Shown one piece after another: positions 10,015-19,135 of a stretch of DNA of 64,000 nt (positions within the stretch are counted from its first letter, which is position 1; each line of letters starts with the position of its first letter). The notes under the pieces were generated by a model. It did no database searches, was not told the DNA's origin, and saw nothing but the letters and a program-made list of their open reading frames with translations. A program made the translations under genes and the position numbers. The stretch lies in contig CABJBF010000003.1 of NCBI GenBank assembly GCA_902363805.1, positions 1-64,000 on the forward strand, in the 5' to 3' direction. Source of the stretch: Eubacteriaceae bacterium (lineage in GTDB: Bacteria > Bacillota > Clostridia > Lachnospirales > Lachnospiraceae).

Positions 10015-12096
10015 TTAGTCATCCAATAAATTCTGCATACTACGCAAGCTTATTAATAAAGTTGATGTATTATGCAAAAGTGCTGCTAATGTAGGCTGAA
10101 TAATTCCTGCCACTCCAAGAACAATTAATCCTGTGTTAAATATTGCTATATCTTTGTAGTTTTTATGAATTTTCTTCATTAGTCCATTACTAATTGCTTT
10201 TAATGTTACGATTTCATATAAACTGTCAGCACCTATTGTAACATCAGCAATTTCTCTTGCAATTTGAGCGCCATCACTTATTGCAATTCCTACATCTGCC
10301 GCTGATAACGCCGGTGAATCATTTACACCATCACCTATCATTATAACTTTTCGGCCAAGTGACTTTTCCTTTTCTACAAATTTAGCTTTGTCTTCCGGAA
10401 GTACTTCTGAATAATATTCATCAACACCAACACGTTTTGCTATAACTGAAGCTGTTCTTTCACTATCACCTGTCATCATAACGACCTTACTTAATCCTGC
10501 TTTTTTCAACGAATTAATTACTGCTTCTGCTTCATCCCTTAATGGGTCTTCTATACAAATTACGCCTGCAAGTTCATTTTCAATTGCAAGGTACAGATGA
10601 GAACACTGTAATGGCAAATTATTAAACTTTTCTTCCATTCCTTTTGGAACCACACATTTTTCATCTTCAAACACAAAATGCGAACTTCCTATAATTGTTT
10701 TTCTTCCGTTATAAAACGTAGAAATACCATGAGCAACTATATATTCAACTTTTGTATGTTCTTCTTCATGTTCAAGGCCTTTCTTTGCTGCTGCATCTAC
10801 AACAGCCTTAGCCATAGAATGTGGAAAATGTTCTTCTAAGCACGCTGCAATTTTTAACAATTCATCCTGAGACTGTCCGTTGAATGAAATAACATCTACA
10901 ACTGTAGGTTGTGCCTTTGTAAGTGTGCCTGTTTTATCAAACACAATACTGTCTGCTTCTGCTATTGCTTCAAGATATTTACCACCCTTTACGGTTATGT
11001 TATAAATACTTGCCTCTCTAATTGCTGACAAAACAGATATCGGCATAGCAAGTTTTAATGCACATGAAAAGTCAACCATGAGCACTGACAAAGCTCTTGT
11101 AACATTTCTTGTTATAAGCCACGTTATACCTGTTCCAAGCAAAGTGTATGGAACAAGTCTGTCTGCCAAATGTTCTGCTTTTCCTTCTACCTGTGACTTG
11201 AGTTTTTCCGACTCTTCAATCATTGATACAATTTTATCAAATCTTCCTGAGCCACTTACCTCTTTAACACAAATTGTAAGTTCCCCTTCTTCAACAACTG
11301 TTCCTGCATATACTGAACTATCCTTTTCCTTTTGTACCGGAAGTGATTCTCCCGTCATTGACGCCTGATTTACCATAGCTTCTCCATCTGTAACAGTACC
11401 GTCAAACGGAATAACATTTCCCATATGTACTATAACTTTGTCCCCTGCCTTTATCTTATTTGAATCTACAAGGATTTCTTTTCCATCACTGCCAACAAGC
11501 CATACCTTATCAATGTTAAGTGACATACTTCTTGCTAAATCATCAACAGATTTCTTGTGAGTCCACTCTTCAAGAATCTCACCTATTCCAAGTAAAAACA
11601 TTACCGAGCCTGCCGTTTCCATATCTCCTCTAAGCATAGAAACTGTTATTGCTGTCGCATCCAATACCGGTACTTCAATTTTTCCTTTAAGAAGTGTCTG
11701 TATTCCATGTTTAATATATTTTGTCGATTTAACAACTGATATGGCTGCTCTTATAGGATATGGAATAAATAACTTTGAACTATATCTAAGAACTACTTTA
11801 TTTATAAGTTTTTCTTTGTATTTTTCATTCAATTCTCTTCCTGAATTTTCAAGAAAAATCTTTGGTACTTCTACATTCTCATAAGAGAATGTCTTAATCA
11901 TTTTAATTATTTCTTCCCTGTCTCCCTGATAACATACAGTTACATCACCTGTTCTGTTTTGAACATTTACATGAGTAATATTCTTTCCCATAGAAAAATA
12001 ATATTGTAGTATGTCTGCCTGTTCATATGACATTCTATTTTGAATGACGTGAAAACGTATACGACCTTTTATTTCATGCATTATTTTAACTTTCAT
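10015..12096 (-). CDS. P-type metal ATPase with SCALK-type membrane motif
   Basis: Heavy-metal-type P-type ATPase, 693 residues. The N-terminal HMA-like segment lacks the usual CxxC. Actuator (MTGESLP), phosphorylation (DKTGTLTK) and hinge (GDGVNDSPAL) motifs are intact, so it should hydrolyse ATP. The membrane metal motif, usually CPC, reads SCALKLAMP, and the HP locus reads HFPHS; this variant group is not the classic Cu or Zn/Cd class, so the ion is uncertain. The start at 12096 is chosen for GGAGG 7 nt upstream. It follows the DUF6110-like gene in the same direction and probably shares its promoter at 12700-12728. Confidence 0.85.
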   Translation of the reverse strand: MKVKIMHEIKGRIRFHVIQNRMSYEQADILQYYFSMGKNITHVNVQNRTGDVTVCYQGDREEIIKMIKTFSYENVEVPKIFLENSGRELNEKYKEKLINKVVLRYSSKLFIPYPIRAAISVVKSTKYIKHGIQTLLKGKIEVPVLDATAITVSMLRGDMETAGSVMFLLGIGEILEEWTHKKSVDDLARSMSLNIDKVWLVGSDGKEILVDSNKIKAGDKVIVHMGNVIPFDGTVTDGEAMVNQASMTGESLPVQKEKDSSVYAGTVVEEGELTICVKEVSGSGRFDKIVSMIEESEKLKSQVEGKAEHLADRLVPYTLLGTGITWLITRNVTRALSVLMVDFSCALKLAMPISVLSAIREASIYNITVKGGKYLEAIAEADSIVFDKTGTLTKAQPTVVDVISFNGQSQDELLKIAACLEEHFPHSMAKAVVDAAAKKGLEHEEEHTKVEYIVAHGISTFYNGRKTIIGSSHFVFEDEKCVVPKGMEEKFNNLPLQCSHLYLAIENELAGVICIEDPLRDEAEAVINSLKKAGLSKVVMMTGDSERTASVIAKRVGVDEYYSEVLPEDKAKFVEKEKSLGRKVIMIGDGVNDSPALSAADVGIAISDGAQIAREIADVTIGADSLYEIVTLKAISNGLMKKIHKNYKDIAIFNTGLIVLGVAGIIQPTLAALLHNTSTLLISLRSMQNLLDD

Positions 12097-12238
12097 TTTT
12101 GTGCCTCCATACAACTATAAAAAGCAACTTAAGCAGTTATTCCCTGCCCTCGCTGCTTTCATAGTACCTATTTCGATATAAAGTTATTTTTATCTGCATT
12201 TATGTAATTTAATAAGTTATAAACTATTAACTTCAAAT

Positions 12239-12550
12239 TTACTCTGCATCTTCTGTTGTATCTTCAACTACATCTTCAAATTCATCTTCAATATTTTCTG
12301 CTTCCTCTGCTGCAGCTCTTTCTTCATTAATCTGCTGAGCTTCTGCATAAATATCTTCTGCATTTTCCTGAATTGTTGTAGCTGTCTTCATAACACAATC
12401 TTTAGCTCTAAGAGCTGCTGCTGTACAGTTTGTATATACTTTTTTAGCATCCTTACTTCCTAAAACTTTTACACCTGCTGTTCCAAACAATACACCTGCT
12501 GCAAAAATTCCTGTTTTCTTAATATCAATTTTCTTTAATATGTCTAACAT
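12239..12550 (-). CDS. Small DUF6110-like protein
   Basis: Protein of 103 residues with one hydrophobic segment near residues 12-32 (GIFAAGVLFGTAGVKVLGS), then an Ala-rich helix and a strongly acidic, Glu-rich tail. From memory it resembles the DUF6110 family, which often sits beside this type of P-type ATPase; function is unknown. The ATG has AGGAGGAG upstream. It is the first gene behind a consensus promoter, 142 bp ahead of the SCALK-type ATPase. A role as accessory subunit or membrane anchor for that pump is inference. The acidic tail could bind cations. Confidence 0.7.
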   Translation of the reverse strand: MLDILKKIDIKKTGIFAAGVLFGTAGVKVLGSKDAKKVYTNCTAAALRAKDCVMKTATTIQENAEDIYAEAQQINEERAAAEEAENIEDEFEDVVEDTTEDAE

Positions 12551-12699
12551 TTTTCTCCTCCTAATTCTACTGCTACCTTAAGACTTCAAAACTATTGTAA
12601 AACTTATTAAAATTTAGCAATCCATTTTATTGCCCTATTATGCAAAGCATTACTAAAATGTTTCAATCATCTATCTGTAGTTATTTGTTTCTAACTCAT

Positions 12700-12728
12700 T
12701 TTATAGCACACTTGTTTTTTTGTGTCAA
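12700..12728 (-). promoter_or_regulatory. Promoter of the DUF6110/ATPase unit
   Basis: On the minus strand TTGACA (12723-12728) and TATAAA (12700-12705) are separated by exactly 17 bp, a near-consensus SigA promoter. It means the second ATPase unit need not depend on the arsR promoter upstream. No clear operator is seen. The rest of the 12551-12869 gap shows nothing else. Confidence 0.75.
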
Positions 12729-12869
12729 TAAATGGCACTAAATTATTAATCACAAATTTGCACCATGTTATTCCTGTATAATTTTTATATACTTATTTGT
12801 TTATATATTATCTTTAAACTCAAAAAACATGGTCAAAATTTAACCGGTCAAGTTTTTCATTTTATTCAT

Positions 12870-14735
12870 CTATTCTTCTTTTAATGTTCGCATCGAGTTA
12901 AGTATTGCTATAACCGATACGCCTACATCTGCAAATACTGCTTCCCACATATTTGCAACGCCAAAAGCTCCTAATATAAGCACTAATGCTTTAACTCCTA
13001 ACGCAAATACAATGTTTTGCTTTACAATAGAAAGTGTTTTTCTTGATATTTTCACAACTGAGGCAATTTTTGTAACATCATCATCCATTAATACAACGTC
13101 CGCTGCTTCAATTGCCGCATCACTTCCCATACTTCCCATTGCAATACCTATGTCAGCTCTTGTGAGTACAGGAGCATCGTTAATTCCATCACCAACAAAT
13201 GCCACTTTGTCCTTTTCACTCTTTTGTTCAAGAAGTTTTTCTACACGGTCTACTTTGTCTGCCGGTAATAATTGAGCATGATACTCATCAATTCCAAGTT
13301 CATTTGCCACCTTCTCAACTATTTCCTTCTGGTCTCCGCTAAGCATTACAGTCTTTCTAACACCCACATGCTTCATATCTGAAATAGCTTCTTTAGCACC
13401 TTCTTTTATTTCATCAGAAATAACTAAAGAGCCTGCAAATTTGCCATCAATCGCTACATAAATTATTGTCCCAATTGCATCACATTTTTCATAGGAAATG
13501 TTTTGTTTATTCATCAGTTTTTCATTGCCAACAAAAACATCTTTTCCTGCAAACTGTGCATGTATTCCATGCCCTGCAATTTCTTCAACATTCTGAAGTT
13601 TTGATGTATCTATTTTTTCTCCATATGCATTTTTAATAGACTCAGCAATAGGATGTGTCGAATACGATTCACTATATGCTGCTACTTCCAACAATTCCTT
13701 TTCACTACATCCGACTGCATTTATCCCTGATACTTTAAACTCACCTTTAGTTAGAGTTCCTGTCTTGTCAAATACTATTGTTGACATTTCTGCCAATGCT
13801 TCTAAATAATTGCTTCCCTTTACAAGTATTCCAATTCTAGAAGCAGCTCCAATTCCACCGAAAAATCCCAACGGAACTGATATAACTAAAGCACATGGAC
13901 ATGAGATTACAAGGAATATACAAGCCCTCTGAATCCAATCCCCCCACTGTCCACCACAAAACAAAGGCGGTATTATTGCCAAAGCAACTGCACCAATAGT
14001 AACTACAGGTGTATAATACTTTGCAAATCTTGTAATAAAGTTTTCAACTCGAGCTTTCTTACTGCTTGCATTTTCTACTAATTCAAGAATCTTAGCTACT
14101 GTAGAGTCATCAAATTCCTTTGTAGTTTTTACTTTTAAAGTCGTACTTCCGTTAACACAGCCACTTATGATTTCATCACCTGCACTAACCTTTCTTGGAA
14201 CAGACTCACCTGTTAAAGCTGCAGTGTCAACAAATGACTCTCCTTCAACTACAACTCCATCAAGAGGTACTTTTTCACCCGGTTTAATTACTATAATACT
14301 TCCTACCTCAACATCATCCGGATCGACCTGTTCTAATCCGTTTTCAGTTTCAATATTTGCATATTCCGGGCAAATATCCATCATATCTGAAATTGACTTT
14401 CTTGATTTACCAACGGCATATGCCTGGAACAATTCACCTACCTGATAAAACAACATAACTGCTACTGCTTCTGAATATTCACCAACTCCAAATGCACCAA
14501 ATGTAGCAATCATCATCAAAAAGTTTTCATCAAACACCTGTCCGTGACTTATATTTCTAAACGCTTTAAAAACAATGTCATATCCAATAATAATATATGG
14601 TACGAGATAAATAACAAATAATATCCACTTATTTACATCATCAAACTTTCCTGTTTTATCTAATACAAGAAGAACTACAAATAAAATTAATGTTGCTATT
14701 ATTCGTCCTAACACCTTTTTTTGCTTTTCACTCAT
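12870..14735 (-). CDS. cadA: Cd2+/Zn2+-exporting P1B-type ATPase (CadA/ZntA type)
   Basis: Metal-exporting P-type ATPase of about 621 residues. The transmembrane motif SCPCALVISVP carries the CPC metal ligands, with DKTGTLTKG, TGESVPRK, HP locus (THPIAES) and GDGINDAP motifs intact. It has no N-terminal HMA domain; a separate HMA protein is encoded 122-135 bp upstream. The start at 14735 is preferred because GGAG lies 6 nt upstream; the longer in-frame ATG at 14747 has its purine tract too close. It follows arsR and the HMA gene in the same operon. Zn/Cd (possibly Pb or Co) specificity is inferred from the motif and the ArsR/SmtB-type regulator. Confidence 0.9.
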   Translation of the reverse strand: MSEKQKKVLGRIIATLILFVVLLVLDKTGKFDDVNKWILFVIYLVPYIIIGYDIVFKAFRNISHGQVFDENFLMMIATFGAFGVGEYSEAVAVMLFYQVGELFQAYAVGKSRKSISDMMDICPEYANIETENGLEQVDPDDVEVGSIIVIKPGEKVPLDGVVVEGESFVDTAALTGESVPRKVSAGDEIISGCVNGSTTLKVKTTKEFDDSTVAKILELVENASSKKARVENFITRFAKYYTPVVTIGAVALAIIPPLFCGGQWGDWIQRACIFLVISCPCALVISVPLGFFGGIGAASRIGILVKGSNYLEALAEMSTIVFDKTGTLTKGEFKVSGINAVGCSEKELLEVAAYSESYSTHPIAESIKNAYGEKIDTSKLQNVEEIAGHGIHAQFAGKDVFVGNEKLMNKQNISYEKCDAIGTIIYVAIDGKFAGSLVISDEIKEGAKEAISDMKHVGVRKTVMLSGDQKEIVEKVANELGIDEYHAQLLPADKVDRVEKLLEQKSEKDKVAFVGDGINDAPVLTRADIGIAMGSMGSDAAIEAADVVLMDDDVTKIASVVKISRKTLSIVKQNIVFALGVKALVLILGAFGVANMWEAVFADVGVSVIAILNSMRTLKEE

Positions 14736-14805
14736 AACATGCTCCATTCTTCCGTATTTATTTTACGGATGTATAATCAAAAACTGTCTTTTCTAATTTC
14801 TATTT

Positions 14806-14857
14806 ATAAAGCCGGTAACTTTCTTTGACTTATGCATTGAAAATCTGCCGGCTTTAT
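14806..14857 (-). repeat. Hairpin between HMA gene and cadA
   Basis: Perfect 10-bp arms ATAAAGCCGG (14806-14815) and CCGGCTTTAT (14848-14857) enclose a 32-nt loop. No T-run follows on the minus strand, so it is not a convincing terminator. An mRNA-processing or stability element that sets the ratio of chaperone to pump is possible. Confidence 0.5.
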
Positions 14858-14869
14858 AACTATGGACAA

Positions 14870-15088
14870 TTATAATAAAATCTTGCAGTCAGGTTCTACC
14901 TTTGCACAAACCTTTACTACTTCTTTCATAATGCCATCAAATCTTGCATCGTCTGCATCAACCATCATCTTCTGTGTCATAAAGCTTACAGATGCATCAT
15001 TTACTCCATCAATTTTCTTAATTAAATCTTCCATCTTTGCTGCACAATTTGCACAATCCAAATCCTGTAATTTAAATTTCTTCTTCAT
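14870..15088 (-). CDS. Free-standing HMA-domain metal chaperone
   Basis: Protein of 72 residues consisting of one heavy-metal-associated domain with the binding motif DCANCA (CxxC) near residues 9-14 and a single beta-alpha-beta-beta-alpha-beta length. The start at 15088 is chosen for GGAAAGG 9 nt upstream; longer starts lack a site. It lies between the ArsR-type repressor and the CadA-type pump, which itself has no HMA domain, so it probably delivers metal to that pump in trans. That partnership is inferred from gene order. Confidence 0.85.
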   Translation of the reverse strand: MKKKFKLQDLDCANCAAKMEDLIKKIDGVNDASVSFMTQKMMVDADDARFDGIMKEVVKVCAKVEPDCKILL

Positions 15089-15143
15089 AATTAACATCCT
15101 TTCCACTAATGCTTTAGTACTAACTCTCTAATCTCTAATATAT

Positions 15144-15506
15144 TTATTTTTCTTCTATATGTTCAATTCCCTGGGAAATTATCGTTCTCACATGACCATC
15201 TGCAAGTGAATAGAAAATTGATTTACCTTCTCTTCTATTCTTAATAAGTTTAGCCTGCTTTAAAATTCTCAACTGATGAGATACGGCTGACTGAGTCATA
15301 TTCAAAGTTTCTGCCAAATCACATACACATACTTCTGATTCAAATAATACAAAAAGTATACGAATTCTTGTAGAATCGCCAAATACTTTAAATAACTCTG
15401 CCAAATCATATAATTCATCCTCATCAGGCATATTATCATTAACGATTTTCAACAAGTCTTCATGAGTCTTACATTCATCGCAACATTCTACATTGTGATT
15501 TATCAT
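15144..15506 (-). CDS. ArsR/SmtB-family metal-sensing repressor
   Basis: Winged-helix repressor of 120 residues. The DNA-recognition helix region reads VCVCDLAETLNMTQSAVSHQL. Possible Cd/Pb ligands are the N-terminal Cys cluster (ECCDEC) and the VCVC pair. The last helix (DGHVRTIISQGIEHIEE) offers the alpha-5 zinc site Asp, His, His, Glu, so it could sense either class of metal. The ATG at 15506 has AGGTGG 7 nt upstream and is preferred over the TTG at 15527. It heads the operon with the HMA protein and CadA-type pump, and its own promoter carries a matching 12-2-12-type operator. Confidence 0.9.
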   Translation of the reverse strand: MINHNVECCDECKTHEDLLKIVNDNMPDEDELYDLAELFKVFGDSTRIRILFVLFESEVCVCDLAETLNMTQSAVSHQLRILKQAKLIKNRREGKSIFYSLADGHVRTIISQGIEHIEEK

Positions 15507-15525
15507 TCTAATTCCACCTTTCTCC

Positions 15526-15553
15526 AAACATATGAATAATTGTTCATATGTTT
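15526..15553. promoter_or_regulatory. ArsR/SmtB-type operator
   Basis: Perfect 11-bp arms AAACATATGAA (15526-15536) and TTCATATGTTT (15543-15553) around a 6-bp centre. The inner part matches the ATATGAA...TTCATAT operator form of CadC/SmtB/CzrA regulators. It begins just downstream of the -10 box of the arsR promoter, so binding would block initiation. Confidence 0.85.
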
Positions 15554-15582
15554 ATAGTATATTTTTTTTTCATTTCTGTCAA
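15554..15582 (-). promoter_or_regulatory. Promoter of the arsR-HMA-cadA operon
   Basis: Minus-strand TTGACA (15577-15582) and TACTAT (15554-15559) with 17-bp spacing; an overlapping TATACT is also possible. The -10 abuts the operator palindrome. Confidence 0.75.
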
Positions 15583-15732
15583 CATATTTTTTTCTTTAAT
15601 GCTATTAAATAATCTACTATATTAATATTGATTTTCTGCTCACTCCCGTTATTTTCACAATAGTTCTTTTCTTTCCTTTTCAGTCGATTTTTTTGTTTAT
15701 CTAATATCCTATACTTTCCAATCTAACTATGT

Positions 15733-15831
15733 TATAATCTTTGACGCAAGGAACTTATAATTATTCAAACTAATTATAGGTTTCTTGTATTAAGTTTAAA
15801 CATTTTTGTTGATAGTTTTAAACTAATATTA
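15733..15831 (+). promoter_or_regulatory. Promoter and structured leader of trkA
   Basis: A -10 TATAAT at 15733-15738 precedes two consecutive hairpins. The first has 17 paired bases with two G-T wobbles (15747-15763 with 15771-15787, 7-nt loop). The second is built from TATTAAGTTTAAAC and GTTTTAAACTAATA (about 15788-15831). No obvious -35 is seen. The leader is about 160 nt long before the trkA start. It does not look like a ydaO c-di-AMP riboswitch to me, although trk genes are often under one. Confidence 0.5.
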
Positions 15832-15905
15832 AGAAAGGATTTTAAATACAAGTCATTGTCTAATCTTTGATTTGTGTCTTGTTTTTACAAGGTTTGGTAC
15901 GGAAA

Positions 15906-17264
15906 ATGAATATAATCATAGTTGGCTGTGGTAAAGTTGGAAAAAATCTGGCTGCACAGTTGAGCAAAGAGGATAATAGTATCTGCGTTGTTGACATTGA
16001 TGGAAATGTTGTTCACAAGTTAGCTGACACTTATGATGTTATGGGAATTATCGGTAACGGTGCAAGTTATAGCGTTTTACAGGAAGCCGGTCTTGAATAT
16101 GCTGATTTATTAATCGCTGTAACTAAGTCTGACGAAGTAAATCTTTTATGCTGCATGATTGCAAAAAAAGGAAGCAACTGTAACACAATTGCCAGAGTCA
16201 GAAATCCTATATATAACAAAGAACGTCATTTTCTTCAGGAAGAATTAGGATTATCCATGATTATTAATCCTGAATTTATTTCAGCAACTGAAATTTCACG
16301 TATTTTGTGTTTTCCAAATGCAATTGATGTTGATCTATTTTCAAAAGGACGAGCTGAAATGATTCGTTTTAGAATTCCTAAGGATTCTGTTCTTGATAAT
16401 GTACATATAAAAGATTTATCATCCCGTATATTTGCAGGTGTTCTTATATGTGCTATTGAAAGGGATAATGAAGTAACAATCCCAACAGGTGATTTTGTTT
16501 TAAAATCAGGAGATGTTGTATCAATGATGTCTTCTAGACAGACAACCATTGACTTCTTCCATTTTATTAATTTCCATACTCACGAAGTTAAAAATGCGAT
16601 GATTGTTGGTGGTGGAAAAATTGCTGTATATTTAGCACAAATGCTTTTGAAGTTAAAGATTTCAGTAAAAATAATCGAACATGACCCTGCACGTTGCCAG
16701 GAATTGTGTGAAATGCTACCTAATGCTACTATCATTTGCGGTGACGGAACAGACAATACTCTTCTTATTGAAGAGCGAATTGATCAGACTGATGCATTAG
16801 TTACATTAACTAATTATGATGAAGAAAATATACTTCTTGCTTTATTTGCTCAAAAGAGAGTAAAAACTAAAGTTGTGTCAAAAATAAATCGTTCACAGTT
16901 AACTGAAGTGGTTCATAATTTAAATTTAGACAGTGTTATTTATCCTAAAAATCTTTGTACTGAACGAATTTTACAATATGTACGTGCAAAGCAAAATGCC
17001 ATTGGAAGTAATATCGTTACTCTATATAGATTATGTGACGATAAGGTTGAAGCTTTGGAATTTAACATTGCCGAGAAATCAAAACTGACAGGTGTTCCTT
17101 TGAAAGACCTTAATATAAAAAAGGGTGTATTAATTTGTTGTATAACCCGTGATGATAAATTAATTATTCCGGGTGGAGATGATGTAATTGCTCCTGGTGA
17201 CTCAATGATTATAGTTACAACTCTTTTAGGCTTAAAAGACGCTAGGGATATTTTGGAGGATTAA
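15906..17264 (+). CDS. trkA: Potassium uptake regulatory protein TrkA
   Basis: Cytoplasmic NAD-binding gating subunit of the Trk potassium system, 452 residues. Two RCK halves are visible: a first Rossmann motif at residues 6-14 (VGCGKVGKN) and a second near residue 228 (VGGGKIA), each followed by a TrkA-C domain. The ATG at 15906 is chosen because the family starts at MNIIIVG; the ribosome binding site is weak. It lies 9 bp ahead of trkH, an obvious operon. The second nucleotide motif reads GGGKIA rather than GxGxxG, so it may bind nucleotide differently from the first. Confidence 0.93.
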   Translation: MNIIIVGCGKVGKNLAAQLSKEDNSICVVDIDGNVVHKLADTYDVMGIIGNGASYSVLQEAGLEYADLLIAVTKSDEVNLLCCMIAKKGSNCNTIARVRNPIYNKERHFLQEELGLSMIINPEFISATEISRILCFPNAIDVDLFSKGRAEMIRFRIPKDSVLDNVHIKDLSSRIFAGVLICAIERDNEVTIPTGDFVLKSGDVVSMMSSRQTTIDFFHFINFHTHEVKNAMIVGGGKIAVYLAQMLLKLKISVKIIEHDPARCQELCEMLPNATIICGDGTDNTLLIEERIDQTDALVTLTNYDEENILLALFAQKRVKTKVVSKINRSQLTEVVHNLNLDSVIYPKNLCTERILQYVRAKQNAIGSNIVTLYRLCDDKVEALEFNIAEKSKLTGVPLKDLNIKKGVLICCITRDDKLIIPGGDDVIAPGDSMIIVTTLLGLKDARDILED

Positions 17265-17273
17265 CATAAAGTC

Positions 17274-18713
17274 ATGAATTATTCAATTATACGATATATT
17301 TTAGGAATTGTATTAAAACTTGAAGGCATATTAATGTGTCTGCCTTTGATTGTGGGCATAATTTATTCTGAAAAATCAGCATACTCTTATGTAATTACCA
17401 TTGCTATGTGTCTGATTATTGGTACTATTCTTAGTCACAAGAAACCAAAAGATACAGAATTTTATGCAACAGAAGGTTACATAACAGTTTCATTAAGCTG
17501 GGTAATTTTAAGTATATTTGGTTGTCTTCCATTTGTTATAAGTGGAGAGATACCTTCAATGGTAGACGCCTTATTTGAAACCATCTCCGGTTTCACAACT
17601 ACAGGAGCAAGTATTTTATCTGATGTTGAATCTTTATCCTATTGTAATAATATGTGGAGATGCTTTACGCATTGGATTGGTGGTATGGGAGTTCTGGTTT
17701 TTATACTTGCGATTCTCCCAATGCGTGGTGGACAGCGAATGTATCTTATGAAAGCAGAGAGTCCCGGACCTTCTGTTGAAAAACTTGTACCAAAAGTTAG
17801 AAATACTGCAATGATTTTATATGGGATATATACTGTTATGACTTTTATTGAAGTACTACTTCTTCTTATATCAGGTATGCCGTTATTTGATGCTTTAACT
17901 ACATCTTTTGGTACTGCCGGTACAGGTGGATTTGGAATAAAAAATGACAGTATAACCGGATATAACTCATCGATTCAGATTATAGTAACTGTTTTTATGA
18001 TATTATTTGGTTTAAACTTTAATATATACTATCTTATTTTATGTAAAAAATTTAAACAGGCACTACATTCTGAAGAATTAAAAGCTTACCTTTTAGTAAT
18101 TTTTGCAACTATAGGAATTATTACTTTTAATATTCGTAGTTTTTTCCCAACTATAGGTGAAGCATTAAAACATGCGGCATTCCAGGTTGGTTCAATTATT
18201 ACTACAACAGGATTTTCGACCACAAATTTTGATTTATGGCCACAAGTATCCAAAACAATTCTTATTATGCTAATGTTTATGGGTGCCTGTGCCGGAAGTA
18301 CAGGTGGTGGTATTAAGGTTTCACGACTTTTAATATTAATCAAAACATTAAAAAAAGAATTATTTACTATTGTTCATCCTCGCGGAGTCAAAAAAATAAC
18401 TATGGACAAACGACCTATTGAACATGAAACAGTACGTTTAACAAATATTTTTATGGTTGCATACATATTTATTTTGGCATTTTCAATTTTACTTATCGGC
18501 ATTGATAATTTAGACTTCACAACTAATTTCACAGCCGTAGCTGCCACATTAAATAATATTGGTCCCGGATTAGAACTTGTTGGACCTACCCGTAATTTTG
18601 GAATATTTTCTGATTTTTCAAAATTTATTTTAATGTTTGATATGTTAGCCGGACGACTTGAAATTTTCCCTATGTTAATGCTTTTTGCACCAATTTCGTG
18701 GAAAAGACAATAG
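17274..18713 (+). CDS. trkH: Potassium transporter TrkH
   Basis: Ion-conducting membrane subunit of the Trk potassium uptake system, 479 residues with about ten hydrophobic segments. Selectivity-filter-like loops are visible, including FTTTGAS, GTAGTGGFG, ITTTGFS and NNIGPG. The start ATG at 17274 has GGAGG 14 nt upstream, inside the end of trkA, which is a long spacing and suggests translational coupling. Partner of TrkA encoded immediately upstream. Together they import K+ using the membrane potential or a cation gradient. Confidence 0.93.
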   Translation: MNYSIIRYILGIVLKLEGILMCLPLIVGIIYSEKSAYSYVITIAMCLIIGTILSHKKPKDTEFYATEGYITVSLSWVILSIFGCLPFVISGEIPSMVDALFETISGFTTTGASILSDVESLSYCNNMWRCFTHWIGGMGVLVFILAILPMRGGQRMYLMKAESPGPSVEKLVPKVRNTAMILYGIYTVMTFIEVLLLLISGMPLFDALTTSFGTAGTGGFGIKNDSITGYNSSIQIIVTVFMILFGLNFNIYYLILCKKFKQALHSEELKAYLLVIFATIGIITFNIRSFFPTIGEALKHAAFQVGSIITTTGFSTTNFDLWPQVSKTILIMLMFMGACAGSTGGGIKVSRLLILIKTLKKELFTIVHPRGVKKITMDKRPIEHETVRLTNIFMVAYIFILAFSILLIGIDNLDFTTNFTAVAATLNNIGPGLELVGPTRNFGIFSDFSKFILMFDMLAGRLEIFPMLMLFAPISWKRQ

Positions 18714-18797
18714 TTCGAAATGTATGTTTTAAAATAAATTGAATTTGCAGTTAAACATTCATAGAACGTATAAGTATTACGTTTAATATCCTTATAC

Positions 18798-18890
18798 AAA
18801 ACAGGCACTACATACTGAACAGACCCCCAAAAAGTTAAAATTCCAGTTATAACTTTTTAGAGTCGGCTCACTTGCAGTGCCTGTTTTTAT
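18798..18890. terminator. Nested bidirectional hairpin terminator
   Basis: Outer arms AAAACAGGCACT (18798-18809) and AGTGCCTGTTTT (18876-18887) pair perfectly over 12 bp. An inner stem pairs AAAAAGTTA (18829-18837) with TAACTTTTT (18850-18858). T-runs follow on the plus strand. It lies between the convergent trkH and DUF3006-like genes. Confidence 0.7.
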
Positions 18891-18892
18891 TA

Positions 18893-19135
18893 TCAACTGT
18901 ATATCGACGGTTCAACAATAACTTTTTCTTCTTTTTCATTCATTTTTTCCATACGATGTTTTCTAAGAAATTCTTCATCTGTGTCCATAGAATATTTTCC
19001 CGTTATTCCCTTCTTTATTACATTTCCTTCTGTTGCTTCTTCCGGAATCTTCTTTTTCTGAATAACGTACTCTTTTCCATTCGTGTCTTCACAAACTACC
19101 ATTGCGTCCTCAAATCTCATTATTATCAGCTTCAC
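18893..19135 (-). CDS. DUF3006-like small protein
   Basis: Protein of 80 residues. The pattern RFEDAMVVCEDTNGKEYVI...IPEEATEGNVI matches the DUF3006 family, short proteins of unknown function found in Firmicutes. The remainder is highly charged (Lys and Glu). The start is GTG at 19135 with a GGACGG-like site upstream; an in-frame ATG at 19120 has a poorer context. It is a single-gene unit convergent with trkH. Nothing in the neighbourhood reveals its role. Confidence 0.7.
   Translation of the reverse strand: MKLIIMRFEDAMVVCEDTNGKEYVIQKKKIPEEATEGNVIKKGITGKYSMDTDEEFLRKHRMEKMNEKEEKVIVEPSIYS

Noticed and set aside
15733..15905. ydaO-type c-di-AMP riboswitch ahead of trkA
   Set aside because: The leader is too short and shows simple hairpins rather than the conserved ydaO core as I know it; a covariance search would settle it.
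18374..18808. 144-codon minus-strand frame over the end of trkH
   Set aside because: Shadow of trkH; no start site, no family resemblance.
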